The translations under genes and the position numbers were made by a program. The notes under the pieces were generated by a model that saw only the letters and a list, made by a program, of their open reading frames with translations, did no database searches and had not been told where the DNA came from. From JAWKUK01 sp041398605 (lineage in GTDB: Bacteria > Planctomycetota > UBA1135 > GCA-002686595), in contig JAWKUK010000006.1 of the NCBI GenBank assembly GCA_041398605.1, positions 62,001 to 126,000 on the forward strand: DNA of 64,000 nt, given 5' to 3'. This document shows positions 15,399 to 24,074 of this stretch, piece by piece; position 1 is the first letter of the stretch; each line of letters begins with the position of its first letter.

Positions 15399-17264
15399 CT
15401 ATGCCTCGATCACGACCGCGTGCTCGTCGTCGTGCTCCAGGGCGAGCGCGCAATCGATCAGGGCGAGGTGGGAATAGGCCTGCGGGAAGTTCCCGAGCTG
15501 CCGACGGGACTCGAAGTCGAGGTCCTCGCCGAAGAGCCCGTGCGGGTTCGCCGCGGCGAGGAGCTCCTCGAAGAGCTGCCGCGCTTCACGCCGCCGGCCG
15601 ATCGAGGCGAGCGCCTTCACGAGCCAGAACGAGCACACCGTAAACGCGCTCTTGGGCAGGCCGAAGTCGTCCTTGTTCTTGTAGCGGTACAAGAGCCCGT
15701 CGCGGCCGAGCTCCTGGCGTGTGCGCAGGACCGTCGACACGAACCGCGGGTCGTCCGCCGCTAGAAAGCCGTACTCAGCCATCAAGAGGTTCGACGCGTC
15801 GAGGTCCTCGGAGCCGTAAGTCTGAGTGAACGCGCCGAGGCGCTCGCTCCAGCCCTTGTCGCAGATCTCGGCGTGGATCTCATTTGCCAGCGCGACGTGG
15901 TCCTCGGCCCAGCGGTCCTTCCCGAGGTGACGCGCGATCGCGATCCCGCGGTCGACCGCGACCCACGACAGCACCTTCGAGAAGACGAAGTGCCGCGGCT
16001 CGCCCCGGATCTCCCAGATCCCGCGGTCCGGGTCGCGCCAGCACCCGTCGACCGTACGCACCTCCGAACGCACCCGCGTCCAGAGGCGATCGAGGGCCTC
16101 GGGCGTGCGCTTGCGCAGCAACAGGTCCTGCAACACGACGTCGAGCATGACGCCGAAGATGTCGTGCTGGCGCTGGCCATGCGCAGCGTTCCCGGTGCGC
16201 ACGGGCCGCGAGCCGTGGTACCCGGCGAGGTGCTCGAGCGTCTCCTCGGTCAGCTCCTTCTCGCCGCGCAGGCCGTACATGATCTGCAGCTCGTCGTCCT
16301 TGGTCGGGACGGTGTCGAGGATCCAGTCGATGAAGCGCGAGGCCATCCCCGGGTGGCTGAGCCGCCGCAGGACGGAGACCGTCATCGACGCGTCACGGAT
16401 CCAGCAGAAGCGATAGTCCCAGTTGCGCTCCTCGCCGATCGTCTCGGGCAAAGAGGTCGTGACCGCAGCCACGACCGCGCCGGTCGGATCGAACTGCAAC
16501 ATGCGCAACGTCAGGGCGCTGCGCAGGACCTCATCGGTATAACGCTCGGGCAGCGTGGTCCGCGCGGACCAGAGCATCCAGTAAGCGCGCGTGCGTTGCA
16601 GCATGAGCTGCACTCGCTCAGTCGACGGCTGCTGGACCTTGTCGTGGTAGCTCACCAGCAAGAAGCGCGCGTGGTCGAGCGTGACGACGTTGCCTGACCG
16701 GACGTCGTTTGCGTCGATGTCGGTGTACAGATAGAGCGATTCGTACACCACGCGCGGATCGGAGGCGCGGCGGCCGCGCGAGGCCGTCGGTGCGACCTCG
16801 CCGCGGGTCGTCGATTTGATGCGCGTCCCGTCGATCGCGTGGACCGTCGGGAAGCGGCCGTACTCCAGCCGCGGGTCGTAGTGCACACGCAGCCGCGGCA
16901 GGCCCCTGATCGGCTCCAGCACGCGGACGATATCGGGCGGCGCGTCGCCGTCCGATCCCGCGCGCCCATCCCACGTGTAGCGCGGCATGAAGTCGATGAC
17001 GCGGAAGCTGCCGTCCGGGCCCTCGAAGGTCGTCACGAGCACATTGGTGCGCGGCTCGTAGGCCTGCGCAACGGGGTGGCCGCCCTCCATCTCGACGCGG
17101 AAGGAGCCGCCGCGCTCTGGATCGAGCAAGGAGGCGAAGACCGTGCCGGAATCGAAGTCCGGTAAGCACGCAAAGACGATCGACGAGTCGGGTTCGATCA
17201 GCGCCGCGGAGCGGCCGTTACCGATCACGCCGTGCAAGTAGTTGGAGTCGAGTCGCAGGTTCAT
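15399..17264 (-). CDS. Glycoside hydrolase family 15 protein (glucoamylase/trehalase-like)
   Basis: The start is ATG 17264, fixed by a 4-nt overlap with the stop of the trehalose gene (ATGA); the codons upstream in frame are antisense noise. The product is about 621 aa, usual for bacterial GH15 of the trehalase-like branch. The N-terminal beta-sandwich includes NYLHGVIGNGRSAALIEPDS. The (alpha/alpha)6 barrel has NWDYRFCWIRDASMTVSVLRR with the general-acid region, QIMYGL, GCWRDPDRGIWEIRGEPRHFVFSK, and FTVCSFWLVKAL near the C terminus. Members cleave alpha-glucans or trehalose. Its tight coupling to the trehalose synthase gene makes trehalose turnover the most economical reading, but glucan hydrolysis remains possible. 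Confidence 0.85.
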   Translation of the reverse strand: MNLRLDSNYLHGVIGNGRSAALIEPDSSIVFACLPDFDSGTVFASLLDPERGGSFRVEMEGGHPVAQAYEPRTNVLVTTFEGPDGSFRVIDFMPRYTWDGRAGSDGDAPPDIVRVLEPIRGLPRLRVHYDPRLEYGRFPTVHAIDGTRIKSTTRGEVAPTASRGRRASDPRVVYESLYLYTDIDANDVRSGNVVTLDHARFLLVSYHDKVQQPSTERVQLMLQRTRAYWMLWSARTTLPERYTDEVLRSALTLRMLQFDPTGAVVAAVTTSLPETIGEERNWDYRFCWIRDASMTVSVLRRLSHPGMASRFIDWILDTVPTKDDELQIMYGLRGEKELTEETLEHLAGYHGSRPVRTGNAAHGQRQHDIFGVMLDVVLQDLLLRKRTPEALDRLWTRVRSEVRTVDGCWRDPDRGIWEIRGEPRHFVFSKVLSWVAVDRGIAIARHLGKDRWAEDHVALANEIHAEICDKGWSERLGAFTQTYGSEDLDASNLLMAEYGFLAADDPRFVSTVLRTRQELGRDGLLYRYKNKDDFGLPKSAFTVCSFWLVKALASIGRRREARQLFEELLAAANPHGLFGEDLDFESRRQLGNFPQAYSHLALIDCALALEHDDEHAVVIEA

Positions 17265-19462
17265 CGCAGTGGTTGGAGCTCTAGGCGGAGCTCCTCGAGG
17301 AAAGCGCGGAGGCCCGCGATGTCGGAGCGGCGTTGCGCGCGGCTGGGTCCGTCGCCGACGCCGATGGTGTGGAGCTCCAGGTCGCCGTCGAGCTCGAGCG
17401 CGAACATCGTCTCGTCCGTCTGGTCGTCGCCCGCGGCGAGGGCGACCGTCGGCCGGCGCTCTTGGACCAGGCGGCGCACGGCCGCGCCTTTGCTGACGAG
17501 CTGGCTCGCGACCTCGACGATCTTGCGGCCGTGGTGGACGACGACGGGCAAGCTCGCCGTCGCGTCGACGAGCTCGGAGAGCAGCATGTTCGCGCGCCAC
17601 GCGCCGAACTCCGGGTCAGCGCGCCGGTAGTGCCAGACGAGCGCCGAGCGCTTCTCCTCGAGCGTCGTGCCGGGCGTGAGCTCGACCGCCTGCTCCAAGA
17701 GCGGGCGCACGTCGACCTTCCAGCTCGTATTGACCTCCGGCTGAACGATCTCCCAGTCCGCGCCCCGGCGGACTCGGCGCCGAAAGCCGTGCTCCGCGAC
17801 GAGCGCCGCGTCGAGGTCGCCGAGGTGGTGCTGCAAGAAGTCGCTCGGGCGTCCGCTGACGATCGCGAGGTCGACCCTTGGGTGCGCCGCGAGCGCGGCC
17901 AAGAGCGCGAGCAGCCCCGCGTCCGGGACGGCGGCGGCCGGGTCGCCCGTAAACTCGCGCAGCGTCCCGTCGTAGTCCAAGAAGAGGGCGAGCTGCGCAC
18001 CCTCGCGCACCTGCGCGGCGAGCGTGTGCGCGAGCTCGCGCAGCGTCCCATCCGCCTGGACCGCGCCGGGCGTCGCGGCGTGCTCGGCGAGCGCCAACAG
18101 GAACTTGCGGGCCCATGCGGCGGCGTCCCCATGGACGATGCGCGGGCCCATCGCGTCGATGCGCTGGCGGCGCTCGCCCTCGCTCATCTCGAGGGCGCTC
18201 ACAATCGTGCGCGCGACCGTGTCCACGTCGTAGGGGTTGACGAGCAGCGCGTCGGACATCTCGTGCGCGGCGCCGGCGAACTCGCTCAGCACGAGCACGC
18301 CTGGGCGCGACATCGGCGCGGTCGCCTTGCACGCGACAAACTCCTTGGCGACGAGGTTCATGCCGTCGACGAGCGGCGTCACGACACACACGTCGGCCAA
18401 CGCGTAGAGCGCCGCGAGCTCGGCCTGGGGAAAGCTCTGGTGCAGGAACTGAACGGGGACGTGCCCGACCGCGCCGAACTCGCCGTTGAGGGCGCCCACC
18501 TCGCGCTGCACCTCTTCGGTCAGGTCGTCGTACTCGCGGATCCCCTTGCGCGAGGGCACCGCGATCAGTACGAAGATGGCCCGCCGGCGCCACTCCGGGT
18601 GCTGGCTCAAGAAGCGCCGGATCGCCGCGAGCTTCTGGGGGATGCCCTTCGTGTAGTCGAGGCGCTCTACGCCGAGGACGAGCTGCCGCGCACCGAGCTC
18701 CGCGCCGTGCGCTGCAAACGCCAGCTCGAACTCAGGTGAGTCGATCGCTGCCTTGAAGCCCACATGGTCGTGGCCGATCGGGTGGACGCCGAGCCAAGCG
18801 GTGTGCTCGCGACAGCGGACGGAGTCCATCTCCGACTCGATGCCGAGCACACGCAGCAGCGACGAGCGGAAGTGGCGCAGGTAGCTGTAGGTGTGGAACC
18901 CGATCAAGTCCGCGCCGAGCAAGCCCTCGAGCACCGACCGTCGCTCGGGCAGGATCCGCAGCAGCTCGCTGCTAGGGAACGGCGTGTGGAGGAAGAACCC
19001 GATGTGCAGGCCGGGGCAGGCTTCGCGCAGGAGCGCTGGGACGAGGAACAGGTGGAAGTCGTGGATCCACACCGTGTCCCCTGGCTCCGCGTGCTCCAGG
19101 ATGACCTCGACGAAGCGCCGGTTCACCGCCTCGTAGGCCGCGTACCACTCGGCGCGGAACTGCGCCCGGGTCGCCATGGAGTGCAGGAGCGGCCAGAGGG
19201 TCGCGTTCGAGTACCCCTCGTAGTAGGCGTCGAGCGCGTCGCGGCCGAGGAAGACCGGCGCCAACCCGAGGGCTCGCAGGCGCGCGCTGACGGCGGGCAG
19301 GTCCGCGATGTCCTCGGCGGCGGCGCCAGGCCAGCCCACCCACAGCGCGTCGATCTCGGCGCCGGCGAGCGCCGAGGCGAGCCCGCCCGTGGTCCGCTCC
19401 GGCTGCCCCTGGGCATCGATGCGCACAGGCAGCCGGTTCGACACCAGGATCGTCTTCTTCAT
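17261..19462 (-). CDS. Bifunctional trehalose-6-phosphate synthase/phosphatase (OtsA-OtsB fusion)
   Basis: The start is ATG 19462 (MKKTILVSNRLPV), where family homology begins. The product is about 733 aa, with two enzymes in one chain. Residues 1-470 are GT20 trehalose-6-phosphate synthase: SNRLPVRI, VWIHDFHLFLVPALLRE, FLHTPFPSSELLRILPER, GVERLDYTKGIPQKL, and VASVP-like loops around VPSRKGIREY. Residues 490-733 are a HAD-type trehalose phosphatase: LFLDYDGTLREF (nucleophile Asp), VSGRPSDFLQ, and AAGDDQTDETMF metal-binding acids. Both active sites look complete, so the protein should convert UDP-glucose and glucose-6-phosphate to free trehalose in the cytoplasm, as an osmolyte. The gene leads the pair with the overlapping GH15 gene. 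Confidence 0.93.
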   Translation of the reverse strand: MKKTILVSNRLPVRIDAQGQPERTTGGLASALAGAEIDALWVGWPGAAAEDIADLPAVSARLRALGLAPVFLGRDALDAYYEGYSNATLWPLLHSMATRAQFRAEWYAAYEAVNRRFVEVILEHAEPGDTVWIHDFHLFLVPALLREACPGLHIGFFLHTPFPSSELLRILPERRSVLEGLLGADLIGFHTYSYLRHFRSSLLRVLGIESEMDSVRCREHTAWLGVHPIGHDHVGFKAAIDSPEFELAFAAHGAELGARQLVLGVERLDYTKGIPQKLAAIRRFLSQHPEWRRRAIFVLIAVPSRKGIREYDDLTEEVQREVGALNGEFGAVGHVPVQFLHQSFPQAELAALYALADVCVVTPLVDGMNLVAKEFVACKATAPMSRPGVLVLSEFAGAAHEMSDALLVNPYDVDTVARTIVSALEMSEGERRQRIDAMGPRIVHGDAAAWARKFLLALAEHAATPGAVQADGTLRELAHTLAAQVREGAQLALFLDYDGTLREFTGDPAAAVPDAGLLALLAALAAHPRVDLAIVSGRPSDFLQHHLGDLDAALVAEHGFRRRVRRGADWEIVQPEVNTSWKVDVRPLLEQAVELTPGTTLEEKRSALVWHYRRADPEFGAWRANMLLSELVDATASLPVVVHHGRKIVEVASQLVSKGAAVRRLVQERRPTVALAAGDDQTDETMFALELDGDLELHTIGVGDGPSRAQRRSDIAGLRAFLEELRLELQPLR

Positions 19463-19590
19463 CCGGTCGAGTCTGCCGAACGGCGCGCTCACCGGGCCGA
19501 AGATCGCGTGAGAACTGGGCCAGTCCTTGGATCAGGGGGTGCGCGGATCGGCCGCGTCTGCGAGCATGTCGCGCCCTGAGGAGCCGAAGC

Positions 19591-21531
19591 TTGAACGAAC
19601 CCACTCGTCTGCATTCCGGCCGTGCCGTCGCTGCCAGGTCGCGCTTGGCGCGCCTCGCCGCCTCGGTCGCGCTCGCTGCTGCGCTGTCGCCCGGGGTTGG
19701 GGCGCTGCAGAAGCGCACGGAGGACGAGCGCCCGCCCGTCCCGCGCGAGCTGCAGGTCCAGATCGATCGGGCGATCGATCGCGGCGTCGAGGCGCTCCTG
19801 GAGCAACAGGAGGTCGACGGGTCGTGGCGCCATGACCTCGCGGGCTATGGCCCGGGCGCGACGGGGCTCGTGGCGTACACGCTTATGAAGTGTGGCGTCC
19901 CCCACGATCACCCGGCGATCCTCCGCGCCTTCGAGTTCATGCGGCGCCAGCCGGCGACGCGGACCTACACGGTCGCGACGATCTTGATGGCGATGGCGGC
20001 GCGCGGCGAGCCGAAGGATCGTAAGTGGGCCGAGGAGCTCTCAGAGTCGCTCATTAGCTGGAAGCAGAACGGCGGCTGGGGCTATCCGGACCAGCGGCCG
20101 GACCTCTCGAACACGCAGTTCGCGGGCCTCGGGCTGCGCGCCGCGGACGCGCTCGGGGTCGTGCACAAACAGAAGGTGTGGGACCAGCTCGGCGAGGTGG
20201 CGCTCGACTATCTCGAGGCGGTCAAGGGGTCCAGCTACGACCCGGCCGGCTTCTTCTACGAGCGTGGCGACCCGCTCTCGACGGGCAGCATGACGGCGGC
20301 GGGGCTGACGCTCGTGGCGATCGCGGTCGAGCACGTCCAAGGCAGCCGCCAGGCGCTGATCGTCGCGCAAGAGCGGGCGCTGCTCTGGATGGGCAAGAAC
20401 TTCAGCGTCGCGTTCAACCCGAAGCCGGGCTCGGAGTCGGGCAAACATGGCTGGGATTATTACTACCTGTACGGCCTCGAGCGCGTCGGCTCGCTGCTCG
20501 AGCTCGATGAGTTCGGCGGGAACCCGTGGTACGAGCTCGGCGCGCGGCGCCTTGTCGATGAGCAAAACCCGCGCGGGCGTTGGAGCAACCAGGCAGACAC
20601 GTGCTTTGCGTTGCTCTTCCTCGCGCGTGCGACGGGCAAGCCGCGCACGGTCGCGTCGGGCGCGACGGTCGCGCGAGCGCCGAGCGAGCGCGGCCTGTAC
20701 GGCAAGGACGACCCCTTGGCCGAGGTCTCGCTGCGAGCGAGCGGAACGAGCGAGCTGACGATCTGGGTGTCCTCGTTTGGTGATCGCATCGTGCGCATGT
20801 ATGCGCCGGATGAGGCGGGCAAGCAGCCGCTCCCGATCAAACGCGTCGAGTACTTGATCGCAGAGGTGCCGAGCGACCAGCCGCTGGAGTCCATCGCGAC
20901 GGTCCTGCTGGACCCATCCAATCCGCCGGCCAATGGGCGCTTTCCGATCAAGCACACCCCGATCGGCCCGGCCGAATACGACCTCGTCGCGCGCGTGACG
21001 CTGGTCGATTTTGCGGATGGCGCTGAGATCGTCCTCGAATCGAAGCCGCTGCGGGTCCGAGTGGGCCTCACAGAGGACCCGCGCTCGCTGCGCTATGCGG
21101 CGGACTCAGACCGCAATGAGCTGGCCAACCTGACGATCAAGGCCTCGGCGTCGAGCCAGATGGACGGCGCGGACAACGCGCCGGAGAAGGCGCTGGACAA
21201 CCTGCAAGGCACGGGTTGGCGCTCTAACGCTGCCGACGCGACGCCGTGGATCCTGTTGGAGTTCGAGCGTCCGCCGCGGGCGGGCACCCTGCTCCTTGCG
21301 CCATCGTTGAACCCGGCGGACGAGAAGCGCACGCCGCGACCGACGGCGGTCCGGATTCTGATGAACAACGACGAGAAGTCGATGTTCGAGTGCCCGCTCG
21401 ATCCGAACCCGCGGATCAAGACGGAGATCCCTCTCCCGAAGGGCCTCCGCCTACGCTCGCTCCGTATCACGCTCCTGTCACCGACCGCCGCCACCGCGGG
21501 CCTGAACGAGATCGAGCTGCAGACGCGCTGA
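19591..21531 (+). CDS. Exported protein with squalene-cyclase-like repeats and F5/8-type C-terminal domain
   Basis: The gene uses TTG 19591 behind an AGGAG ribosome-binding site; the 646-aa product has a long signal peptide (about residues 20-38). Residues 60-360 form an alpha/alpha toroid of prenyltransferase/squalene-oxidase repeats: VEALLEQQEVDGSWRHDL, SWKQNGGWGYPDQRP and TCFALLFLARA. The catalytic DXDD motif of terpene cyclases is not visible, so it is probably a binding or structural toroid. The C-terminal 150 residues (from IKASASSQMDGADNAPEKALD) resemble a discoidin/F5-8 carbohydrate-binding sandwich. Exported toroids of this kind are widespread in Planctomycetota and uncharacterised. 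A role in cell-surface carbohydrate or protein binding is a guess. Confidence 0.7.
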   Translation: MNEPTRLHSGRAVAARSRLARLAASVALAAALSPGVGALQKRTEDERPPVPRELQVQIDRAIDRGVEALLEQQEVDGSWRHDLAGYGPGATGLVAYTLMKCGVPHDHPAILRAFEFMRRQPATRTYTVATILMAMAARGEPKDRKWAEELSESLISWKQNGGWGYPDQRPDLSNTQFAGLGLRAADALGVVHKQKVWDQLGEVALDYLEAVKGSSYDPAGFFYERGDPLSTGSMTAAGLTLVAIAVEHVQGSRQALIVAQERALLWMGKNFSVAFNPKPGSESGKHGWDYYYLYGLERVGSLLELDEFGGNPWYELGARRLVDEQNPRGRWSNQADTCFALLFLARATGKPRTVASGATVARAPSERGLYGKDDPLAEVSLRASGTSELTIWVSSFGDRIVRMYAPDEAGKQPLPIKRVEYLIAEVPSDQPLESIATVLLDPSNPPANGRFPIKHTPIGPAEYDLVARVTLVDFADGAEIVLESKPLRVRVGLTEDPRSLRYAADSDRNELANLTIKASASSQMDGADNAPEKALDNLQGTGWRSNAADATPWILLEFERPPRAGTLLLAPSLNPADEKRTPRPTAVRILMNNDEKSMFECPLDPNPRIKTEIPLPKGLRLRSLRITLLSPTAATAGLNEIELQTR

Positions 21532-21617
21532 TCGTGGCGAGGCGCGTGTGCGCCCCAACCAGCCGCTGCGCTCGATCATCCACCGCCTGGGCGCGGCGGG
21601 CGGCGCAGGCCCTCAGC

Positions 21618-22802
21618 TCAGAGGAAGGCCACGCTGAGGCCGTTGGTGAAGTTCGAGGTCGCGGCGCCGCCGCTCGAGTCGCGGAACCAAGCCTGGTAGT
21701 TCCAAGTCTGGCCCGGCAAGATCGCGACGGTGCCGGTCGGCTGCGGCGTGTGGGCGAGGTCCAACGGGAGGCTGATCGCGCCGGTCATGCCGCTGTTCTG
21801 GATCTGGCCGGGCCCGACATAACGCCCGATCGCGCCAGCGAGGCACAGGTTCCCGGCGCTGCCGCCCGGGTTCATGTTGAACCCCTGGGTCTGGCTCACG
21901 AGGAAGAAGCCGAACGCCGAGTTGGGCAGCGAGGTCGCGGTGACCGTCAGGTTGTTCGCGGTGACCATGGTCGACCCGGTCGCGCTGATCGACGCGGCGC
22001 TGCCCGTCGAGTTCGTGTTGGCCGCGCAGTAGTTCGTACCCACTGTGCCGAGCGGAGTCCCCTTCGCGAAGACAACGTTGTCGAAGAAGAACAGGTCGTT
22101 GTTGTTCCCTCCGGACGAGAGCCGGATTTCGTCGAACGTGAGGTCGTTTGTCATCTCGTCGAGGTCCGCCGGACCTGTCGGGTAGGGCGTGGCCGGGTTC
22201 ACGTACAGGCGCACGCGCTCCGCGCCGGGCAGGAAGTCGACGCGGTAGACGAGCCGCGCTGCGACCGTGTCGTCTGTGCCGGCGACCGTCACGTCAGGGC
22301 CGCCGTTGCCGCCGATGCCCCACTGCGTCGTATTCCAGACCGAGCCCATGAAGAAGACCTCGCCGCCGCCGGCGTGCCAGAAGGAGAGCCCGCCGTAGTG
22401 CGGCATGGGCGCGCCTTGGAATTGTTGGGCGCTGTACGACACCCAGACCGTTGTGTTGTCGGCGCCGAACCGGCCGGTCACCGGCTCGATCAGGTCCGGG
22501 TGGGCTGCGAGGTCAAACCGCCGGTAGGCGCCGCCAAACGGCGTCACTTGCCCGATGTGCCCTCCGATCCCGTCGCTCAGGGCGAACGTCGGCAACGTGC
22601 TGTTGTCGAACATCGTGAGCTCGTTGTTGGCGGCCCCGGTGACGTACCAGTTGTTGGACCAACCCGTGCCGCCTCCCATCGCGTGAAACTGCCCTGGGAC
22701 CGGGTAGTTGAACGATTCGGTCGCGACCACGGTGACCTGTGCCTGCGCCGCCGCGGCGAGGGAGATGGAGAGGAGCGCGAGTGAGATCGGTTGAGTTCTC
22801 AT
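21618..22802 (-). CDS. Secreted protein with shared TNYC-type C-terminal domain
   Basis: This 394-aa protein starts at ATG 22802 with the signal peptide MRTQPISLALLSISLAAAAQAQ. The middle (about residues 25-250) is beta-rich and Gly/Thr-rich, with no catalytic motif that I recognise; it could be a jelly-roll lectin-like domain. Residues 253-394 repeat the domain of the 10151 gene: GTNYCAANTNSTG, NNLTVTATSLP, FGFFLVSQTQGF, LCLAGAIGRYVG, TWNYQAWFRD, TSNFTNGL. The gene is convergent with the toroid protein gene and stands alone. It is exported, probably to the surface or medium. No other function can be claimed. Confidence 0.7.
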   Translation of the reverse strand: MRTQPISLALLSISLAAAAQAQVTVVATESFNYPVPGQFHAMGGGTGWSNNWYVTGAANNELTMFDNSTLPTFALSDGIGGHIGQVTPFGGAYRRFDLAAHPDLIEPVTGRFGADNTTVWVSYSAQQFQGAPMPHYGGLSFWHAGGGEVFFMGSVWNTTQWGIGGNGGPDVTVAGTDDTVAARLVYRVDFLPGAERVRLYVNPATPYPTGPADLDEMTNDLTFDEIRLSSGGNNNDLFFFDNVVFAKGTPLGTVGTNYCAANTNSTGSAASISATGSTMVTANNLTVTATSLPNSAFGFFLVSQTQGFNMNPGGSAGNLCLAGAIGRYVGPGQIQNSGMTGAISLPLDLAHTPQPTGTVAILPGQTWNYQAWFRDSSGGAATSNFTNGLSVAFL

Positions 22803-22984
22803 GGATCGGATCGTCGAAGTGAGCGGGGTCGTTGGGCTGGCAGGCAGGGGCCACCATGCGTCACGCAGTGTCGCCTGGACGCGCCGAAATCGCGCTCGAC
22901 TCGCTGGATCGAGCGCATTGCTTGCTCATTCCTTGCATGAACGGCGAGGGAGGCTACCGAGGCGCCTCAGCCGAGGAGCCATGC

Positions 22985-23848
22985 TCAAGGTCGCTTCACC
23001 ACACGGACAGTGATCTTCCCCGTCACCTTCGTGGCCGGCTGGTCGCCGGGCTGCGGAAGCTCCCATGAGTAGCTCCCGGTGAGGCCGCCTTCGGCCACGT
23101 TCAGAGTGCCCGCGCAGTTGACGATGTCAACACGTGGCTGCTTGGCGCCCTTCTTGACGTTGGAGACCAGTCGCAGCTTCCCGCCGCCCTCATACTGGAA
23201 CCTCCAGAGGATCGGCTGCCCAGAGACGGAGCGCAGCTCGATGACGAGCGCGCTTCCGTCGTTCTCGCTCACGAAGCCATCCGATTCGAAGTCCCCGCCA
23301 CTGTTGTTGGTCCGCTCACACTTGACGGCTGTGCCGACCGGGAACCACCTCCGGAGCTGCGCGCGCTCTCGCTTTCCAGCGAGGTCGTAGGCCCTCCGAA
23401 GCTCTTCACGCTCAGAGACGATCGCAGCAGCCCCGGCGCGATCCTTGAGTCGAAAGACCTGCTCAGCGGTCCGGGTATGGGCGTCGCAGCACTTCTTCAA
23501 AGCGGCGTCCAAGGCCTTTGAGAACGTGCGCGCGGCCTTGGCGAGGCCCTTGTCCTCGGGCAGCGCGCCGTCTTGCAAGAACGCTGCCGTCTGCAATTCC
23601 AGGTCCGCTTGGATCCGCTGCATGTTCTCGATGCTCAGCTTCGAGCTCTGGCACTCCTCGTCGATCCTTGCTTCGAGGGCGACGCGGAGGTCGGCCTCTA
23701 GTTGCTGAATGGTCGCTCGAAAGCGCTCGACCTCCAGCGCGAGCGCTTTACGGGGCTCCGCCGCTTCATCGGTTTGGTGTGCGGCATGTGCGACGCCGAG
23801 GCTGGCGAGCGCGCAGAGCAAGGCAAGGAGCGCAGTTCGAAGGTGCAT
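22985..23848 (-). CDS. Secreted protein of unknown function with coiled-coil half
   Basis: This 287-aa protein has a clear signal peptide (MHLRTALLALLCALASLGVAHA). Residues 30-165 are charged and helical with heptad-like spacing (LEVERFRATIQQLEADLRVAL), probably a coiled coil, and contain three cysteines (EECQSS, KKCCDA). Residues 175-287 are beta-rich (VGTAVKCERTNNSGGDFESDG, GGKLRLVSNVKKG, GSYSWELPQPGD), like a small barrel. I recognise no family. It precedes the kinase gene divergently, with about 190 nt between them. Confidence 0.55.
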   Translation of the reverse strand: MHLRTALLALLCALASLGVAHAAHQTDEAAEPRKALALEVERFRATIQQLEADLRVALEARIDEECQSSKLSIENMQRIQADLELQTAAFLQDGALPEDKGLAKAARTFSKALDAALKKCCDAHTRTAEQVFRLKDRAGAAAIVSEREELRRAYDLAGKRERAQLRRWFPVGTAVKCERTNNSGGDFESDGFVSENDGSALVIELRSVSGQPILWRFQYEGGGKLRLVSNVKKGAKQPRVDIVNCAGTLNVAEGGLTGSYSWELPQPGDQPATKVTGKITVRVVKRP

Positions 23849-24074
23849 GGATCGATGTTCCGTCGTCCGGAGGAGCGGCCTGTACGAGCGGTCCTGGATG
23901 GTTTCCGGCGCTGAAACGTAGACGACACGTCACTGCGGCAGCCACGGAAAACCTCTCGGGGAGCCCCACAGGGGGCCCTGGCGACCGCTCCGCGGCCGGT
24001 CGGCTTCCCAGCCGTCGGGCCTACGCAGATGGCCCATGATCGGGCGCGAGCTTCACGGGTATCGTGTTGCAGCC

